Of a stretch of DNA of 64,000 bases, positions 25,705 through 37,749 are shown in pieces. This stretch comes from Poecilobothrus nobilitatus (taxonomy: Eukaryota; Arthropoda; Insecta; Diptera; Dolichopodidae): contig OX352772.1 of assembly GCA_947095535.1 (NCBI GenBank), positions 37,095,445-37,159,444 on the forward strand. The letters are read 5' to 3'. The first letter of the stretch is position 1, and every line of letters starts with the position of its first letter. Under the pieces are notes generated by a model. That model saw nothing but the letters and a program-made list of their open reading frames with translations, was not told where the DNA came from and ran no database searches. Made by a program: the position numbers and the translations under genes.

Positions 25705-26941
25705 TTAGACAAAAGCACGCATAAAAAAAACAAATTCGAAACTACTCATATTTTTTTGTATTCGTACTGCTTCTTCGCGTTCTTCACGTTTGTTACTTGT
25801 TATTGATATCTCGGAAAGAGCTTTCATTATATCAAGAAAACGAATTTTAACGACGAAAAAGGAAGTATATCGTCCAACCCATCGCGTTGGATTTAACCTT
25901 TTTAATGTTATTTGTAATTCTCCTGTAAATTTGGATAGTAGATCAGCAGTAAGAGTGGCTTTTAAATGTGTTGCAAGACAATGTATGATTACATTTTGAA
26001 TTTGATGGCTCAAATATTTTATAGTTCCATTTGGCATACTCAAAACTTGCTTCATAACATTATCATATTTAGCTAAAACTTGAACTTGGGTTAAAAAATT
26101 ACCATTATATTCATTGTCAAATGATTCACGATGACCACGAAAAGCCAAAGAATTTTTACAAAGTGATAATGTTATATTTACTATCCGCTCTAAGACTTGC
26201 ACCCAAAATTTTGATTCGTATCGTATTTGTTCTTCTATTTTTTTATCAATTGTTTCATTGTGTCGCCATTTTTCATAAATGCAACAAGCAAATATATGTT
26301 GGCTATATGACCACGCCAATCTCTGACACCATGCTCACACCAGTTATCCTTTACTTTTCGTTCTTCTGAGAAAAGCCAACAAGGCTCGCAATAAAAGGCA
26401 TCAAGTTTTGGGAAATAGCAAAGCCACATTCTTTCTATAGATCCATATTTTGTGGTAGTTTTATAATATTCCTTGGAAAATCTACGGTTTTCTTGCAAGG
26501 GGTCCCGTATAAAAGGACTTTTTGGCCGACATGATTCAGAAAATACAATTGTTTTCTTAATATCTGTTGTTAGTATTTTACCATGAAAATTTGCAATGTC
26601 ACTAGAAAACAATTCACTTGATTTTTCTAAATTAATTTGTTCGTATCAGAGTTTGAATCTTCCTTTTCTTCATTTCGGTGGTTTCTCGGAGACCTATTCA
26701 TATCTTCATAGTTCACATTTTTATTACGAGTAGCAATGTTTTCTTCGATATCACCATGTTCTACTGACTGATTTATACATACCACTTCTTCAGAGTTTTG
26801 ACTTTCCACTTCCGTTTCCGTTCGCTTTTCGATTGGTTTCAAAAACGTTGTTAGCCTTGGTAATTTAGCTAAAGTGGCTTTGCTTTCTTTTAACTTTCTT
26901 CCTTTTGCTGCACCGCTTATGCTACTTAATTTCTTTTCCAT
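25705..26941 (-). pseudogene. hAT transposase, ZMYM1-like, frameshifted and internally deleted
   Basis: Three overlapping minus-strand frames make one decayed protein. Residues from the ATG at 26941 give a basic Ser/Lys-rich N-terminus. After a frameshift near 26620 comes a TTF-type zinc finger (RMWLCYFPKLDAFYCEPCWL with FSEER and a later CEHG and DW). After another frameshift near 26270 comes the ZMYM1/DUF4371 start (KIEEQIRYESKFWVQVLERI, then LAFRGHRESF). The text then jumps from LSHQIQNVI to LKRLNPTRWVGRYTSF, skipping most of the RNase H-like core, so catalytic residues are missing. It cannot make transposase. Domesticated ZMYM genes exist, but three lesions argue for a dead transposon. 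Confidence 0.8.
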
Positions 26942-27663
26942 TATTATTAGTCAAAATCTAAATTATTACATATTTATAAATTCAGTACCTGTTGTAAAAT
27001 TTTTAATTATTACAAATTTATTAATTACCTTTTATTAAATATAGCAGTCAAATAATAAACTCTCGTGCAACAATACTTTAATATTCGTATCACGATTAAA
27101 TAAATGGGACACTAGTAATTCAGATAAAATAAGAAATTAAAAGTTAACTTAATAGAACGGAAGCTTTAACATGAAATTGAAAATGAGAACTTACATTTAA
27201 AAGGTGATTTGTATACGCAACAAATAATATTGTTTACATTTAAAAGAAATTGAATACGCATCTAAGAACTTGTAAATTGAAGAACTTACAGTTTAAAAAA
27301 AATTTAATACGCAACAAATTATTACTTTTAGCTAATTCAGTCTAATTGTCTAATTCCGTGGTCCCCAACCGTATGCCCGCGGGCGCCATGGCGCGCTCCG
27401 GCCATATTCTGTGTGCTACTATGAAAAAAATATTAAAGAATTAAAAATGGAAAAAAATTTATTTAAAAAAAAAATCCAATAGATTTTGAGATTTTAAATA
27501 TCAAAAAACCAAAATTTCCATTTGGTTCATAGTAAACATTTTTTTAATAGTGAAAAAAATAAAAAAAAAAAACCCAAAATTAACATGCCAAAATTAGTTT
27601 TAACTTTAGACATTAATTTTTTTCTTTCTAATTTCAGATTTAATGGGGTAGTTTTTTTGTCTT
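26942..27663. other. Spacer with a hAT-like end
   Basis: A GC-rich island at 27357-27405 starts GTGGTCCCCAACCG and continues into CCCGCGGGCGCC. This wording resembles terminal inverted repeats of some hAT elements and would open an element running to the right. No matching right end is seen. Confidence 0.35.
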
Positions 27664-27800
27664 CTATAATTATAATTTAGTAGTTTTCAGACACACACTA
27701 CGAATTATGACATTCGCCAAACATTCGCTAAGTTTTGAATACAAGTACATATATTTTTTATACAGTTTTTGTATTACAAAATCTATAATTATAATTAATA
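27664..27800 (+). repeat. Dispersed repeat T, copy 1
   Basis: Direct match to 50198-50320: CTATAATTATAATTTAGTAG, then TTTTCAG.CACACACTACG.ATTATGA. Confidence 0.6.
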
Positions 27801-28266
27801 CACATTATTATTATGCTTCATACTATTGACCCATAAGTAACCTATAAAAGTAATTACTAATCCTATCTCCAATAAAAATATATAATAAAATTCCACTTAA
27901 TAAAAAAAAATATATAGAACTAAATGTATGTATATACCTATTAATATACTTAGCGTGCTGTTCAAATAGAAATAAAAAAAAAAAAACAATTTTAAAAATC
28001 GAAATTTTTGTTTTCTTAATTTTACTTACATAGATTGCTTTGGTTTGATTGTTTTTATTTTGAATATTTTTTAAAACCGTTAAATTTAGATGTTTATAAT
28101 GTGTATATTATCATCATCATCATCATCATCATTATATAAATACACCAGCATTGGTTTTTGGGTTCCGAATTACATGGTTTATGCATCATTAGAAAGAATG
28201 AGAAGAGGAAAAAAATAACATGTTTTTACCTTTTTGATCGGGGTGGTAGTTTAGGATATACAGCTT
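27801..28266. other. AT-rich spacer
   Basis: Contains a short (ATC)n run around 28110-28132. No gene. Confidence 0.5.
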
Positions 28267-28500
28267 ATCAAAGTTTCGCGCCACATATTCATTTTTTACA
28301 CGACTTTCTATGTATTTGCATATTAATTTTTTCTTTCTTTTTAGTACTTGCTTTTTATTAGTTCGTAAATCGTAATAGTTCGTAGTAGTATTTTTTGAGG
28401 TAGGTACTTATTTATACTTCAGAATGTAAATATGCATTTGTGTTTGCCTCTCGCATATATACGATTTAGTATTATATATTTACACTGAGTCAGTATAGAA
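28267..28500 (+). repeat. Dispersed repeat U, intact copy
   Basis: 28261-28410 matches the reverse complement of 53020-53155 (CAGCTTATCAAA, TTTTTTACACGACTTTCTAT, GTATTTGCATATTAATTTTT, TAGTACTTGCTTTTTATTAG). 28470-28500 matches the reverse complement of about 51510-51545 (ATTATATATTTA.ACTGAGT and AGTATAGAAT). In the second copy a Tc1 element sits between these two parts. Confidence 0.6.
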
Positions 28501-28554
28501 TTTTACACCCTCATATCATATGATATTCATATAATATGATATGAGGGTGTAAAA
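28501..28554. repeat. Perfect 21-bp inverted repeat with 12-nt loop
   Basis: 28501-28521 (TTTTACACCCTCATATCATA and one T) is the exact reverse complement of 28534-28554. It would form a strong hairpin in RNA or single-stranded DNA and may be an element end within repeat U. Confidence 0.85.
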
Positions 28555-30059
28555 ATTTTTAAAATTATTAAATTAAATTGGATTGGTAAATTTTATAATA
28601 TATTTTAATTTTTTAAAAATTTTGTTTGGAAGTTTTGTATGAAATGGGTAGCGGTTTTTTTTTAGTGCACTGAAAATAAAATTATAATAGATAATTACTA
28701 GAAAATCCCCTGTGCAATTGCACAATTTCTATAGATTCAAAAACATTTACGTTATCATACTGACTCCCTCAATAAACTACCTAAAAATTTCATTTTTACA
28801 TCAGCACCATTAAAAAAATGTTTAAATCACTTACTTACTTGTAATAGAAAAAAAACATAAAACAAATCTAAACACATAAAATTAAAAATGTTAGGTACAG
28901 TTTATTAATTTTTTCTCTCCGTTTTTTCGTGGCGGTAATTTTTGACAGTTTTTTAATTATTAAGAAAAAATGGTCCAAGCTAAAAACACATTCAGGGTAA
29001 AAGTTCGTGCCGATATCTCAAAAATTGTTTGAAACACATGTATAAAGTGCACAATAAAAACCAGCGAAAAACCAACCAACACCAACCGCTACGACATTTT
29101 TTTTTTTTGTTACATTTAAAACAATCTCAATAATCGAAATAATTTTAATATTTGTTAAAATTTTACTCTCTATTTTTCTTTAGTTTAAAAAAAAAATTTT
29201 TATGTCGATGAAAAACAGTTGTTTTCGCCGCGAAATTACTTTAATTACCAAAACTACTTTCAAGTCTGCTTTTATTTTTTTTTTCTTGAAAAAAATTTGC
29301 TGAATATATTTTATTTAAATGTACTTTGGAAGAGGTCTTTGGTATATTTAATAAAAGATTCATGTCTCTGATAATAAAATTTCATAAATTTTCGGGAGCT
29401 TTTTTTTGTGAATGTTGTTTTCAACAGCTTTTTAATTTAATGGTCTAATAATAAATTAGTACAAAATTCTGAATCTATTGTGAGAGAAGGCTTCTAAAAT
29501 GATATTTTCTATGTTAGTTTTTTTTTTTTTTAGAAAAATATCCATTTCTATAATATTTTGTAAGTTCCAGACTTCTGTTATGAAATATAATTATTTAAGT
29601 CTGCCGAATTTTATATTAATAAAAAAATTTCGAATATTTTATGTAATATACCAGTTATACCGAGAATTTAGCTTAAAAGTCTAAATTTCAACCTAAATAA
29701 ACAAAACTACTTTAAAGTTTGTTACGAAGCTTTTACCAGCTTTTATACTAATGAAAACAAAATCAAGAACACAATCGGCCTATTATTTTTTTCTTATAAA
29801 TATGAGGCTTACTATTAACTTTGCTCTTTTCACTTTCAGGAGTTTTAATTTTATTAAGAGTACCTATTTTTATTTTTTTTTTACAAAACAAAGATTGAAA
29901 ACGCCAACAGAAAATTAATAATTTATTTTTAACTTACCGCTGCGACCAGTTCATAATGCATGTGGCGGTCAAATTTAAAAATTAAAAATTTGCTGAATTT
30001 ATTTTTATTGAAAATGTGTTTTTTAAGTATGTACTTTTCCTTTTTTGACTGTACTCACT
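28555..30059. other. Spacer, possibly a non-autonomous element body
   Basis: A palindrome TGTGCAATTGCACA lies at about 28711, and a hairpin at 30309-30332 closes the far side. No coding frame. Whether these mark the ends of one element cannot be told from one copy. Confidence 0.35.
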
Positions 30060-30215
30060 TTTAATGAACGGTCTGTGTCTCTGATAATACTTCTAGTGAA
30101 AATTTGGTCTCTGGTAATAATATTTACTAAATTCATTTATATTTTTAATGAACGGTTTGTGTCTCTTGATAATACTTTGAGTCAAAGATTTGTGTCTCTG
30201 GTAATAAAATTTTAA
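30060..30215. repeat. Degenerate tandem repeat built on TGTGTCTCTGATAATA
   Basis: About four copies of (AATGAACGG)TCTGTGTCTCTGATAAT-like sequence, with a related single copy near 29355. Unit spacing varies between 40 and 85 bp. Confidence 0.5.
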
Positions 30216-30308
30216 ATTATTAAATAAATATACAGAAATGTCATCATTGCCAGTTTAGTTTACATTCCGTGTGAGTGTTTTATTATAGATATAAAATATT
30301 TTTTTTAC

Positions 30309-30332
30309 ATGTTGGCAAGGTCTCGCCAACAT
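30309..30332. repeat. Short hairpin ATGTTGGC/GCCAACAT
   Basis: Eight-base perfect stem with loop AAGGTCTC, GC-richer than the surroundings. Could be the 3' hairpin of a rolling-circle type element. Confidence 0.5.
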
Positions 30333-30359
30333 CTTGTGTATTATATTATAGATATACAT

Positions 30360-30480
30360 AGTTAATTATATAACAAATAAATAAAATTATAATAGTTAAA
30401 TTTAGTTTAATTGTCAGACACAATATATGTATATAAGTAGTAGATATATAAAATATCAGGTATCTAGATTCAATTTGCAA
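30360..30480. repeat. Dispersed repeat V, uninterrupted copy
   Basis: The reverse complement matches 46700-46748 (AATTGAATCTAGATACCT.AT, CTACTTATATACA) and then 49889-49950 (GTCTGACAATTAAACTAAAT, TTAACTATTATAATTTTATT). This copy is an empty-site model for the piggyBac insertion in the other copy. Confidence 0.7.
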
Positions 30481-30888
30481 TATAACAATATCTATTTACC
30501 CACTATTTACATTGGCTCTTATGGGAAAAGTAAAAGCTAAATAGTGGGCTAACTTTAAATCTTTAAAAACTTCTAAAATAGACATTTTTTTGAAAAAATT
30601 TCTAAGCAAACCTTAAAATTCATAAATTTTTACATTATCTGAATACAAAAAAAAATTTAATTTATAATTTTTTTATTTATAAAAACGTTGATAAAAAAAA
30701 GTCTACCCGAATTTTGTAAAATGTTTTCTTTTTTTTCCTAAAGCTTAAAGCTCTTTATAGAGAGCAATAATTTGGTACAGTAACAGCACAAAAAAAGTGA
30801 GCGAATTAAATTAATTTAAAAAATTAATATGCTATTTATTTCGTGTGCATATAGTAGATCTATATATATGAATAATATGTATTTAAGT
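30481..30888. other. AT-rich spacer
   Basis: Nothing recognised. Confidence 0.5.
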
Positions 30889-31377
30889 TTATATCCTTAT
30901 TTCCACACCAATTTCTAAATTTTCATTAATTTTAATTCTATATTTGAAATCACAACCGAAATAATTCTCATTTTCTAAACAATATAACACACTATAAGAT
31001 TTATTTTTAAACAAAAGCCAGCCATTTAAATCAATTATTTCTTCAATTTTATTTACTAAATTATTAAAATTAAAAATACAATTTTCATCAACTAATTTTA
31101 AATCAGAAATTATCGGAATATTAGGGAAAATGCTTGGAATCGCATGGTAATGAAGTTGGTCTGTCAGAATTCTGACTACGAAAACTTTTCGTACAAAAAT
31201 GGATTGGACAGCACTACTTTCTGTTGGATTCCAATTTATTCGTGGAATTGCTTCTATCCATTGTTTTTTTAAAATTTTTTCTTTGCGAAATCGAAAAGTT
31301 GAAATTGTATAAATTTTATTTTTCGTTTTACATTTATAATTCGATTTACACCCAGGGACACAACAAGTACGAACCAT
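30889..31377 (-). pseudogene. THAP-domain protein relic (162 codons)
   Basis: The frame from the ATG at 31377 starts with the THAP signature: CCVPGCKSNYKCK, a basic FRFRKEK segment, W at the expected place (KKQWIEAIPR) and TESSAV. Where the C-x2-H zinc pair should follow (AVCS.HF in the family), the sequence reads AVQSIFV, so zinc binding is lost, probably by local base changes or a small indel. The rest has no recognised domain. THAP domains are DNA-binding parts of P-type transposases and of domesticated genes. No transposase catalytic part is seen here. Most likely the 5' remnant of a THAP transposon. Confidence 0.6.
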
Positions 31378-33815
31378 AATTAAAAAGCAATAAAAATATT
31401 AAATTCTAAAATATAAATATTGCATTATTCTTAATGAACCTTATTTTTTTTATAGTGTGTATTGAAAAAAATAAAATTGCTTACCAAAAATTTCAGGTTC
31501 TTTTTTTTTTAAATTCTTGTAATGATACTAAAAAAAATTGATAGTATGTTAATTTTTTCACCAGTATTTAGGAAAAACTCAAAAAATTTTTTTAATATTA
31601 AAATTAAATATATTAAAACTCGATATAAAATTAAATTTTGTTACCTGCTTTATCCTACTTTTGTTTAGAAAATAGAAAGCTTTTAAAAAATTGACAGATA
31701 GCAAAGAAAAAAAAAATTTTTTTTTTATTTAAACATTTCAAAATGGCTGGAGCCAAGAAATGCTAGAAAAAGTTGGGAAATATATTTTGAGAAAAATATA
31801 GTTAAAAATTCGAGTTGAACTTTGAAGTTTTGATATGTGTTAGAAAAATTTTGAAATTTTATTTTAATATAAATTTCGATACATTTAGGGCAGTATTCCA
31901 TATTTAAAGTTGTAAATGAAAATTGCTAAAATTTCATAATTTTCTACTTTTTTCTAAGCAAAAAAATGAAAAAAAGAAACTGTCAAAACTCTCTCAATTT
32001 TCACAATACATGTTTAAATTTTGCACTAATCATTCTTAGGAGTCTTGTTCCGGTCTTGATATTTATGTATTTTATGGACTCTATGTATGCATATATAATA
32101 AGAATAAAAAAACTTTTTTTCTACTTCTTCACTACTTCGAATGTAACTATATACATAATATGTAACATGATTATATAACATCAACTCATACAAACATACA
32201 TACATATGATGTAACAATGCGCTTTCGGCTTTAAACTTAAATTTCATGCTTAAACTAACAACAATAAATTTGAAACTTTTTATTAAATGTGAATGTGTAT
32301 ATGTTTATTTTTATATGCATGCATATTATATTTACGTTTAAATTATATATAATAAATAGAAATTTTTAAGTTAAAAAAAAATAATTGTGTTAGCTGTACT
32401 GTAGTCTGTTCTGTATTAGTACTGTTCTTTTAGTACTAATTAATATTTTATTTTAATAAAATTTAAGAGAATGAAATGATATGTACATATATTTAAAAAA
32501 ATTAAAATATGTAATTTTCTCTTTTAAAAAATTCAAATTTCAATGTATACTATGACGTTATATAGTATGCAGTTATGCACTTATGGCCAAGGCCCATGAG
32601 TATGATTTATAGTACGTATTATTTATTGTTCGTATTATCTATATTATTTTGTCATTGAAAGAGTAGCACAGTACAGTACTAAACTAACCAAGTACTGACT
32701 TAGAGAGTACAACCAGATAACAGACATGACGTGTGACATAGCAATATTAACAATAACAATATGAAAATTTAAAAGACAGTAAAAAATGTTTGTTTCTTAA
32801 ATTAAAAGTAAATGATAATTTTATTTTTGGTTTATAGGATTTTGCTTATGTATGTTGTATATGGTATTGTGGTCAGTGTCAGGCCAGTGGTGAACTTTTT
32901 TTAAATTATTCAATAGCTTTTCTCATTTGAAAAATTTGGAATTTAATATATCAAAAATGATGAAAAAGGTTACTATTACATTTTAGTAAGTATCGTAAAA
33001 TCTATTTCTTTTTGACTGGATCGAGTGTGAATTTAAAAATGTTAAAGAATAAGTTCATTAAATATATTACTGTATTTACTGAATAATAGAAAAATTTTTG
33101 CTATGTATGGGGTTCACATTTGAGAGCTTTAGAATTAAAACATTTTTAAAATAATAGGTGTTATATTAAATGCAAACTTTTAGAGTTTCAGTTAAAAACT
33201 AATATGTAAATGCCTACATAGGTATTATAATAATAAATTTTTGAGTTTATTTTATAATAAATTTATATATGAGAATTAATAATACATATAAATATGAATT
33301 TATGAATTCAAAAAATTTTAATACGCTTTTTTAAATGCAATAAAAAATATTTATAACTATTATTGGAACTTTCTGGTTTTTTACTGCGCCATCTTACTGT
33401 GCATATAAAAGTGTGGGTCGTAAATTGTCTACATGAAAATTTTAAAATAATATGTAATTAAAAAAAGTAATTGTTATTGTAAAATTTTTTATATGTGACT
33501 CTCTTATTATTTTTCATATGTATATCTGGCATAATATGTAGTTAAATTTTAAGGATTTTTAAGGATTTTTTAATAATTTAAAAGTTCTTTACATTAAGTA
33601 CTTTACTTTTTTTATATAATTTTCTTTAAAGTACTTATTTAGTTTAACGTTTTGGTAATAATAATTTGCTGTTTGCTAAATTGATAGTCCGACTGTAACA
33701 CCCAATCTATATCCATGATACAGAATGAATCCTCGCTTACACATCACGAACTCAGACAACACCTTTTGGCTTTCGAAAACGGACAAGATGTACACTATGT
33801 AGCTGTATTTTAATC
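31378..33815. other. AT-rich spacer
   Basis: No gene supported. The short open frames at 31966-32247 overlap on both strands and have no motif. Confidence 0.5.
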
Positions 33816-33850
33816 TAGGTTTGCTCGATTTTCGAGCAGCGGGCAAATAC
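33816..33850 (+). repeat. GCTCGA palindrome, Helitron-like hairpin
   Basis: GCTCGATTTTCGAGC followed by AGCGGGC. The same layout (palindrome then ACTGGGC) recurs at 35829-35851, just after the Helitron coding fragment. Confidence 0.45.
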
Positions 33851-35159
33851 AAGTAATATTTAATTGGCTTATTTTTTCCCATACAAACATAAGTATCCCT
33901 CTATCGACCAAAATACTGGACGAATTTTAATGAAAGATCATTTTCGGTTGTGATTCGTGGCTCAATTAATTTATTATTATGCGCCGACCTATTTTTTTCC
34001 TTTTTATGAATTTTTAACTAGGTTGTTGAAATGAACAAGGAGATTAAAATCTTTTTAAATTTTTTTTTCTTATTTTATTTTTTCTTTACCCAAACAGACA
34101 GTGTTGATTCTATTCTATGATGCAAGTTTGTGTGTCAAATCAATAATTAGATATAGAACAAAATAAATACATAAAATTTAAATAAAAATATTATGCATGT
34201 TTTTAAATGATTTTTTTTTGGAATGATGTTTGTAAATATGTATGTATGTATATTGGATGTGTATATTTTTATATACCCATATAATTTTTTTTAAACGTTT
34301 ATTTAAAAAAAAAAGCGCCCTTTTATTTTTTTTTTTCTCTTTGTTGTTGTTTTTGTTTGGTTTAAAATTATTAAGCGAGCATATTTATTACAAGTCTTAA
34401 AAGACTTGAAAATAAAAGAAATAATTTGAAAATTATAAATCAGCAACAAGATCTGTATTAAATTGATTTACCTAAATTAATAAAATTGAAAGACGTATGA
34501 ATTTACAATTTTAGACTGAACTGAAACCTTATTAAAAAATGAATGTAAATAATATTTGTTTAGTAATTATTTTATCGTAAATATGTAAAAAATTTTGCAT
34601 ATACAACTAAAAATTTAATTGTTTTGTTTTAATTTTTATAAATTAATACAATAGGTACATACATATATTATATGTTTTGAAAATTTAAACTCAAAATGCC
34701 TAGAATAATTTTTTCTTTAAACCCACTGTCTTTTAAAGCAAGTGCAATTTTTTTAGTACATTTTTAACATTGTAATTCATTACATTAAAAAAAAAAACTC
34801 AATTGGTACCATCCCTGCTTTTTTTTGAATTAGAACAAATATTTTTGGTTTGCAATTTTATAAAGTTGCATAGGTACATTATTATCTATGAGAAAAATAT
34901 TTGCAAATTATTCAAATTTAAATAATTAAATATTGATATTATTAAATTATTAATAAATAAAATATTTTGTTAAAAATAAAATATATATTTTTATTTTGTT
35001 TTGCATTAAATAATTGTTGTAAAGTGAATTTCATTTGTGTGATTTTTTTTTTGTTTAGTAAGATAATTTGTTTTGTTTTCAAAACAATTTAAATTTGTTT
35101 TGTATTGAAATAAGTGATGCCTTACGCACGTAGATTATCGAGTCAAAGTTGTCATCAAA
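33851..35159. other. AT-rich spacer
   Basis: No gene. May be part of the Helitron-like unit suggested by the two flanking palindromes. Confidence 0.4.
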
Positions 35160-35670
35160 CAAATCTCAGATGAACAACGAATTCTGGCAATTATAATGTG
35201 GAAAGGAATCATGTAAGTCAAAATATTGTTCTTAATGATTTTTTTAAATGCGCGTTAATTGGGGTTCCCAGTAATTTTGACAGTTTTAATCTCGGTGATA
35301 TGATATTACGTTATTATTTATGTAATGCTCTTCATTTTTTAAATGAAATTACTTCGAATGACAGAACAAAATTTAGCTTATGTTGCCATAAAGGTAAGGT
35401 GATTTTATCACCTTTAATTTATTCTCAGTTTTTTCAAACTTTAATAGAAGGTATCTATCTCATCGCAAAATAGTGCAATTAAAATTATATCCAAAATTTT
35501 TTTAAATTAATATTCGATCTTATAATTCTGCGTTTGCTATGGCAAGTTCAGAAGCACAATTTGATCAATCAGTTTTCAATGATATTTTCCACTTTAAAAT
35601 TTATAATGTGTTCTATCATTGTGTCGGTGGATTAGTACCAGCTTATGGTTTAAAAACTTTTTATAATTGA
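35160..35670 (+). pseudogene. Helitron Rep/helicase protein, N-terminal fragment
   Basis: Two plus-strand frames carry the conserved N-terminal part of Helitron replication proteins. The first (35198-35473) includes ERNHVSQNIVLNDFFKCAL, then LGDMILRYYLCNALHFLNE and SLCCHKGKV, the family's Cys/His block. After the stop at 35471 a shifted frame continues at 35511 with IRSYNSAFAMASSEAQFD and VFYHCVGGLVPAYG, the next conserved block. Upstream (35165-35195) a DEQRILAI piece recalls the repeated EQR coil of these proteins. Rep catalytic motifs and the helicase are missing, so this is a dead fragment. Confidence 0.75.
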
Positions 35671-35828
35671 GAAAACTTTTTTATAATTGAGAAATTTAAT
35701 TTTTTTTATATCCTGATTAAAAAAAATAATTAATAATTTCAAGTTTCAAAATATAAATTACACCAAACAAATTCGTTATGTAAAACATAAAAACAAATTT
35801 ATGTAAAATTATACGAGCGCAATAATAG

Positions 35829-35860
35829 CTCGAATTTCGAGCACTGGGCGATCGAGTAGG
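35829..35860 (+). repeat. GCTCGA palindrome 3' of the Helitron fragment
   Basis: GCTCGAATTTCGAGC then ACTGGGCGATCGAG. Helitrons end in a short hairpin near the 3' terminus, and this sits about 160 bp beyond the last recognisable codon. Confidence 0.4.
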
Positions 35861-36904
35861 ACGTAAATTTATAAAGTGTTTTTTTGAAATTACGTACACA
35901 GAGTAAAGGACACAGGGTTACAGGGCCCCTAGTAACAATAAGTTTTTTTGTCATAGCATTATATAGGAGACAAACACACTTATATGTTTAACATTAACGA
36001 ATTAATAGGAAAAAATATATAAAAAACATCATAGTTGGCGATGTAGGTTTGGTATTGTTGATGTTAATTTATAAAAAATCTTGTTAATTGTTCAGTTTGA
36101 TTTTCGTGCCGTACTGTTAATGTTTTGTAACTCCGTCGATTTTAATAGTATACAATTTAAATTTTTAATCCTAAAATGGGCCAGTAAAGAGTATTAATTT
36201 TTTTTATATGAATGCTCACTATAGCTAGTGGACCCCCCCCCCCCCCGCAACGCAACGTCCTGCGTCCACTAGTTCCGCCGCTGCGCTGCACGTTTTATGA
36301 TCTACATTTAAGCCAAGTTTTAAAGTTTCATTTACCTTCAAACAATTAATGCATTTAATAACTTCATAAAGATGTCGCAATCTCTACTTTTGTGATTTTG
36401 ATACAATAATATTCATACAATAGGTAATATTAGTTTTTACTACCTCATTTATTTTAAAAATGAGACTTCGGCTTGAGTCACTTTGATTTTAAACATTTTA
36501 GTAATATAATATATATGATGTACATATATAAGTTTGCTTTTTTTTTATTTCTCAATGGCTATACCTTATATAACAAAAGCTATAAACAGGTAGGTAAAGA
36601 AGAAACTGTTGAGCTACAATAAGCCTGCCATTAAAAAATTAAATGTTACTTTTGATCCTATAATTCTTATTTGTTAGTATTTTACCTTTAATATAAATTG
36701 AAAATAAATCACATTAATTTCTATAAATAAATTCTAAAATTCTAATAAATCACAATTATGGATTTCGAAGCACTATCGGATTCCTTAAATAGCATTCTTC
36801 CTGAATATTCACAATCAAAATTGCTATAATACTGTCCTAATACAAGGTCTAAAGGTAAAATGTCGAGCTTTTTAGTGCCTTTCACCACTTTACACAATTG
36901 GTAA
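35861..36904. other. Spacer with a GC-rich island and a C homopolymer
   Basis: 36229-36290 holds a run of about 14-15 C between CTAGTGGAC and GTCCACTAG, an inverted pair, then CCGCCGCTGCGCTGC. Nothing else is recognised. Confidence 0.5.
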
Positions 36905-37370
36905 AGGAACTCATTCGCATTCCTGACTGCGTTCAAGCGATAATGTTTACACTCTCGAATTTTTTCTAACATCTAATTCGGAAAAATACAACATTTCTAT
37001 CAACAATCCAATAGGTACCTCTGACCACAACCTTATTAGTTCTCAATTTTTAAATTCTGAGACATGTATTAAAAAAATACCCTTCTAAACGGAAAATTTA
37101 ATTTTTCGAAAAGGCCAATTGGAATGGTTTAAGCAATTTTATCACAAATTTTATTTTGTCCTACTTCTTTTACAATAGAAATGTCCATTTTGCTCCTAAT
37201 CCAATAACTAGGACTGTACTCATTGGCCTTGAACTTTTTATACCTAGCAATTTAAAAGGTGGTATACTTAGTAATCATAATTTGATAAACAATAAATGCA
37301 ATAGTGACCTTCAATCAATAGAAAAATGGAGAAGCGTATGCGTATCTATGGTACAATAGTGACAAATGGG
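36905..37370 (+). pseudogene. Non-LTR retrotransposon fragment: endonuclease C-terminus and linker
   Basis: Plus-strand frames read FFLTSNSEKYNISINNPIGT then SDHNLISSQF, the last motif (SDH) of the apurinic-like endonuclease of Jockey-type elements. Next comes FEKANWNGLSNFITNF, the linker before reverse transcriptase. Frameshifts lie near 36960 and 37080. A later piece, NSDLQSIEKW (about 37300-37332), resembles a motif late in reverse transcriptase (LQ.DL..I..W), so the middle is deleted. The minus-strand frame at 36742-36972 overlaps it and is a shadow. Confidence 0.65.
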
Positions 37371-37749
37371 TTGATTTCTAAATGAATAAATAAAATATAT
37401 AATACAATATTATAACTGTAACAAAATTTCTTCATTTTTAAGTGTCATTATATTGATATATTTAATTTAGAATATAATTTAGAATTTAGAATTCAATAAA
37501 AAGCTTTACTTCTCACATTTAAAAAAGAAATTAGGTTTTGTTTGACATTTGAATAAGAAATATGAGCTTTAGAGGATAAGGATTTATTTGGTATCTAAAT
37601 ATGAAATAACTAAGCCTTAAAGGCTTTATTGTAAAAAGCTTCATAACACCCCACCTAAAATATACTACAAATATAATTTAAACCTAAATTAAAAATTATA
37701 TTTAAAAAATACAATAAATTAAAAAAAGCCAAGAACAAATAGAATAAGG
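37371..37749. other. AT-rich spacer
   Basis: Nothing recognised. The duplicated unit with the first NACHT gene begins at its right edge. Confidence 0.5.

Noticed and set aside
25705..26941. Domesticated ZMYM1-like host gene
   Set aside because: Two frameshifts and a large internal deletion with loss of the catalytic core.
27357..27405. A full hAT element starting at GGTCCCCAACCG
   Set aside because: Only one end is visible, pointing away from the hAT pseudogene; no right end or duplication found.
36742..36972. 76-codon minus-strand frame
   Set aside because: Overlaps plus-strand non-LTR endonuclease text and has no motif of its own.
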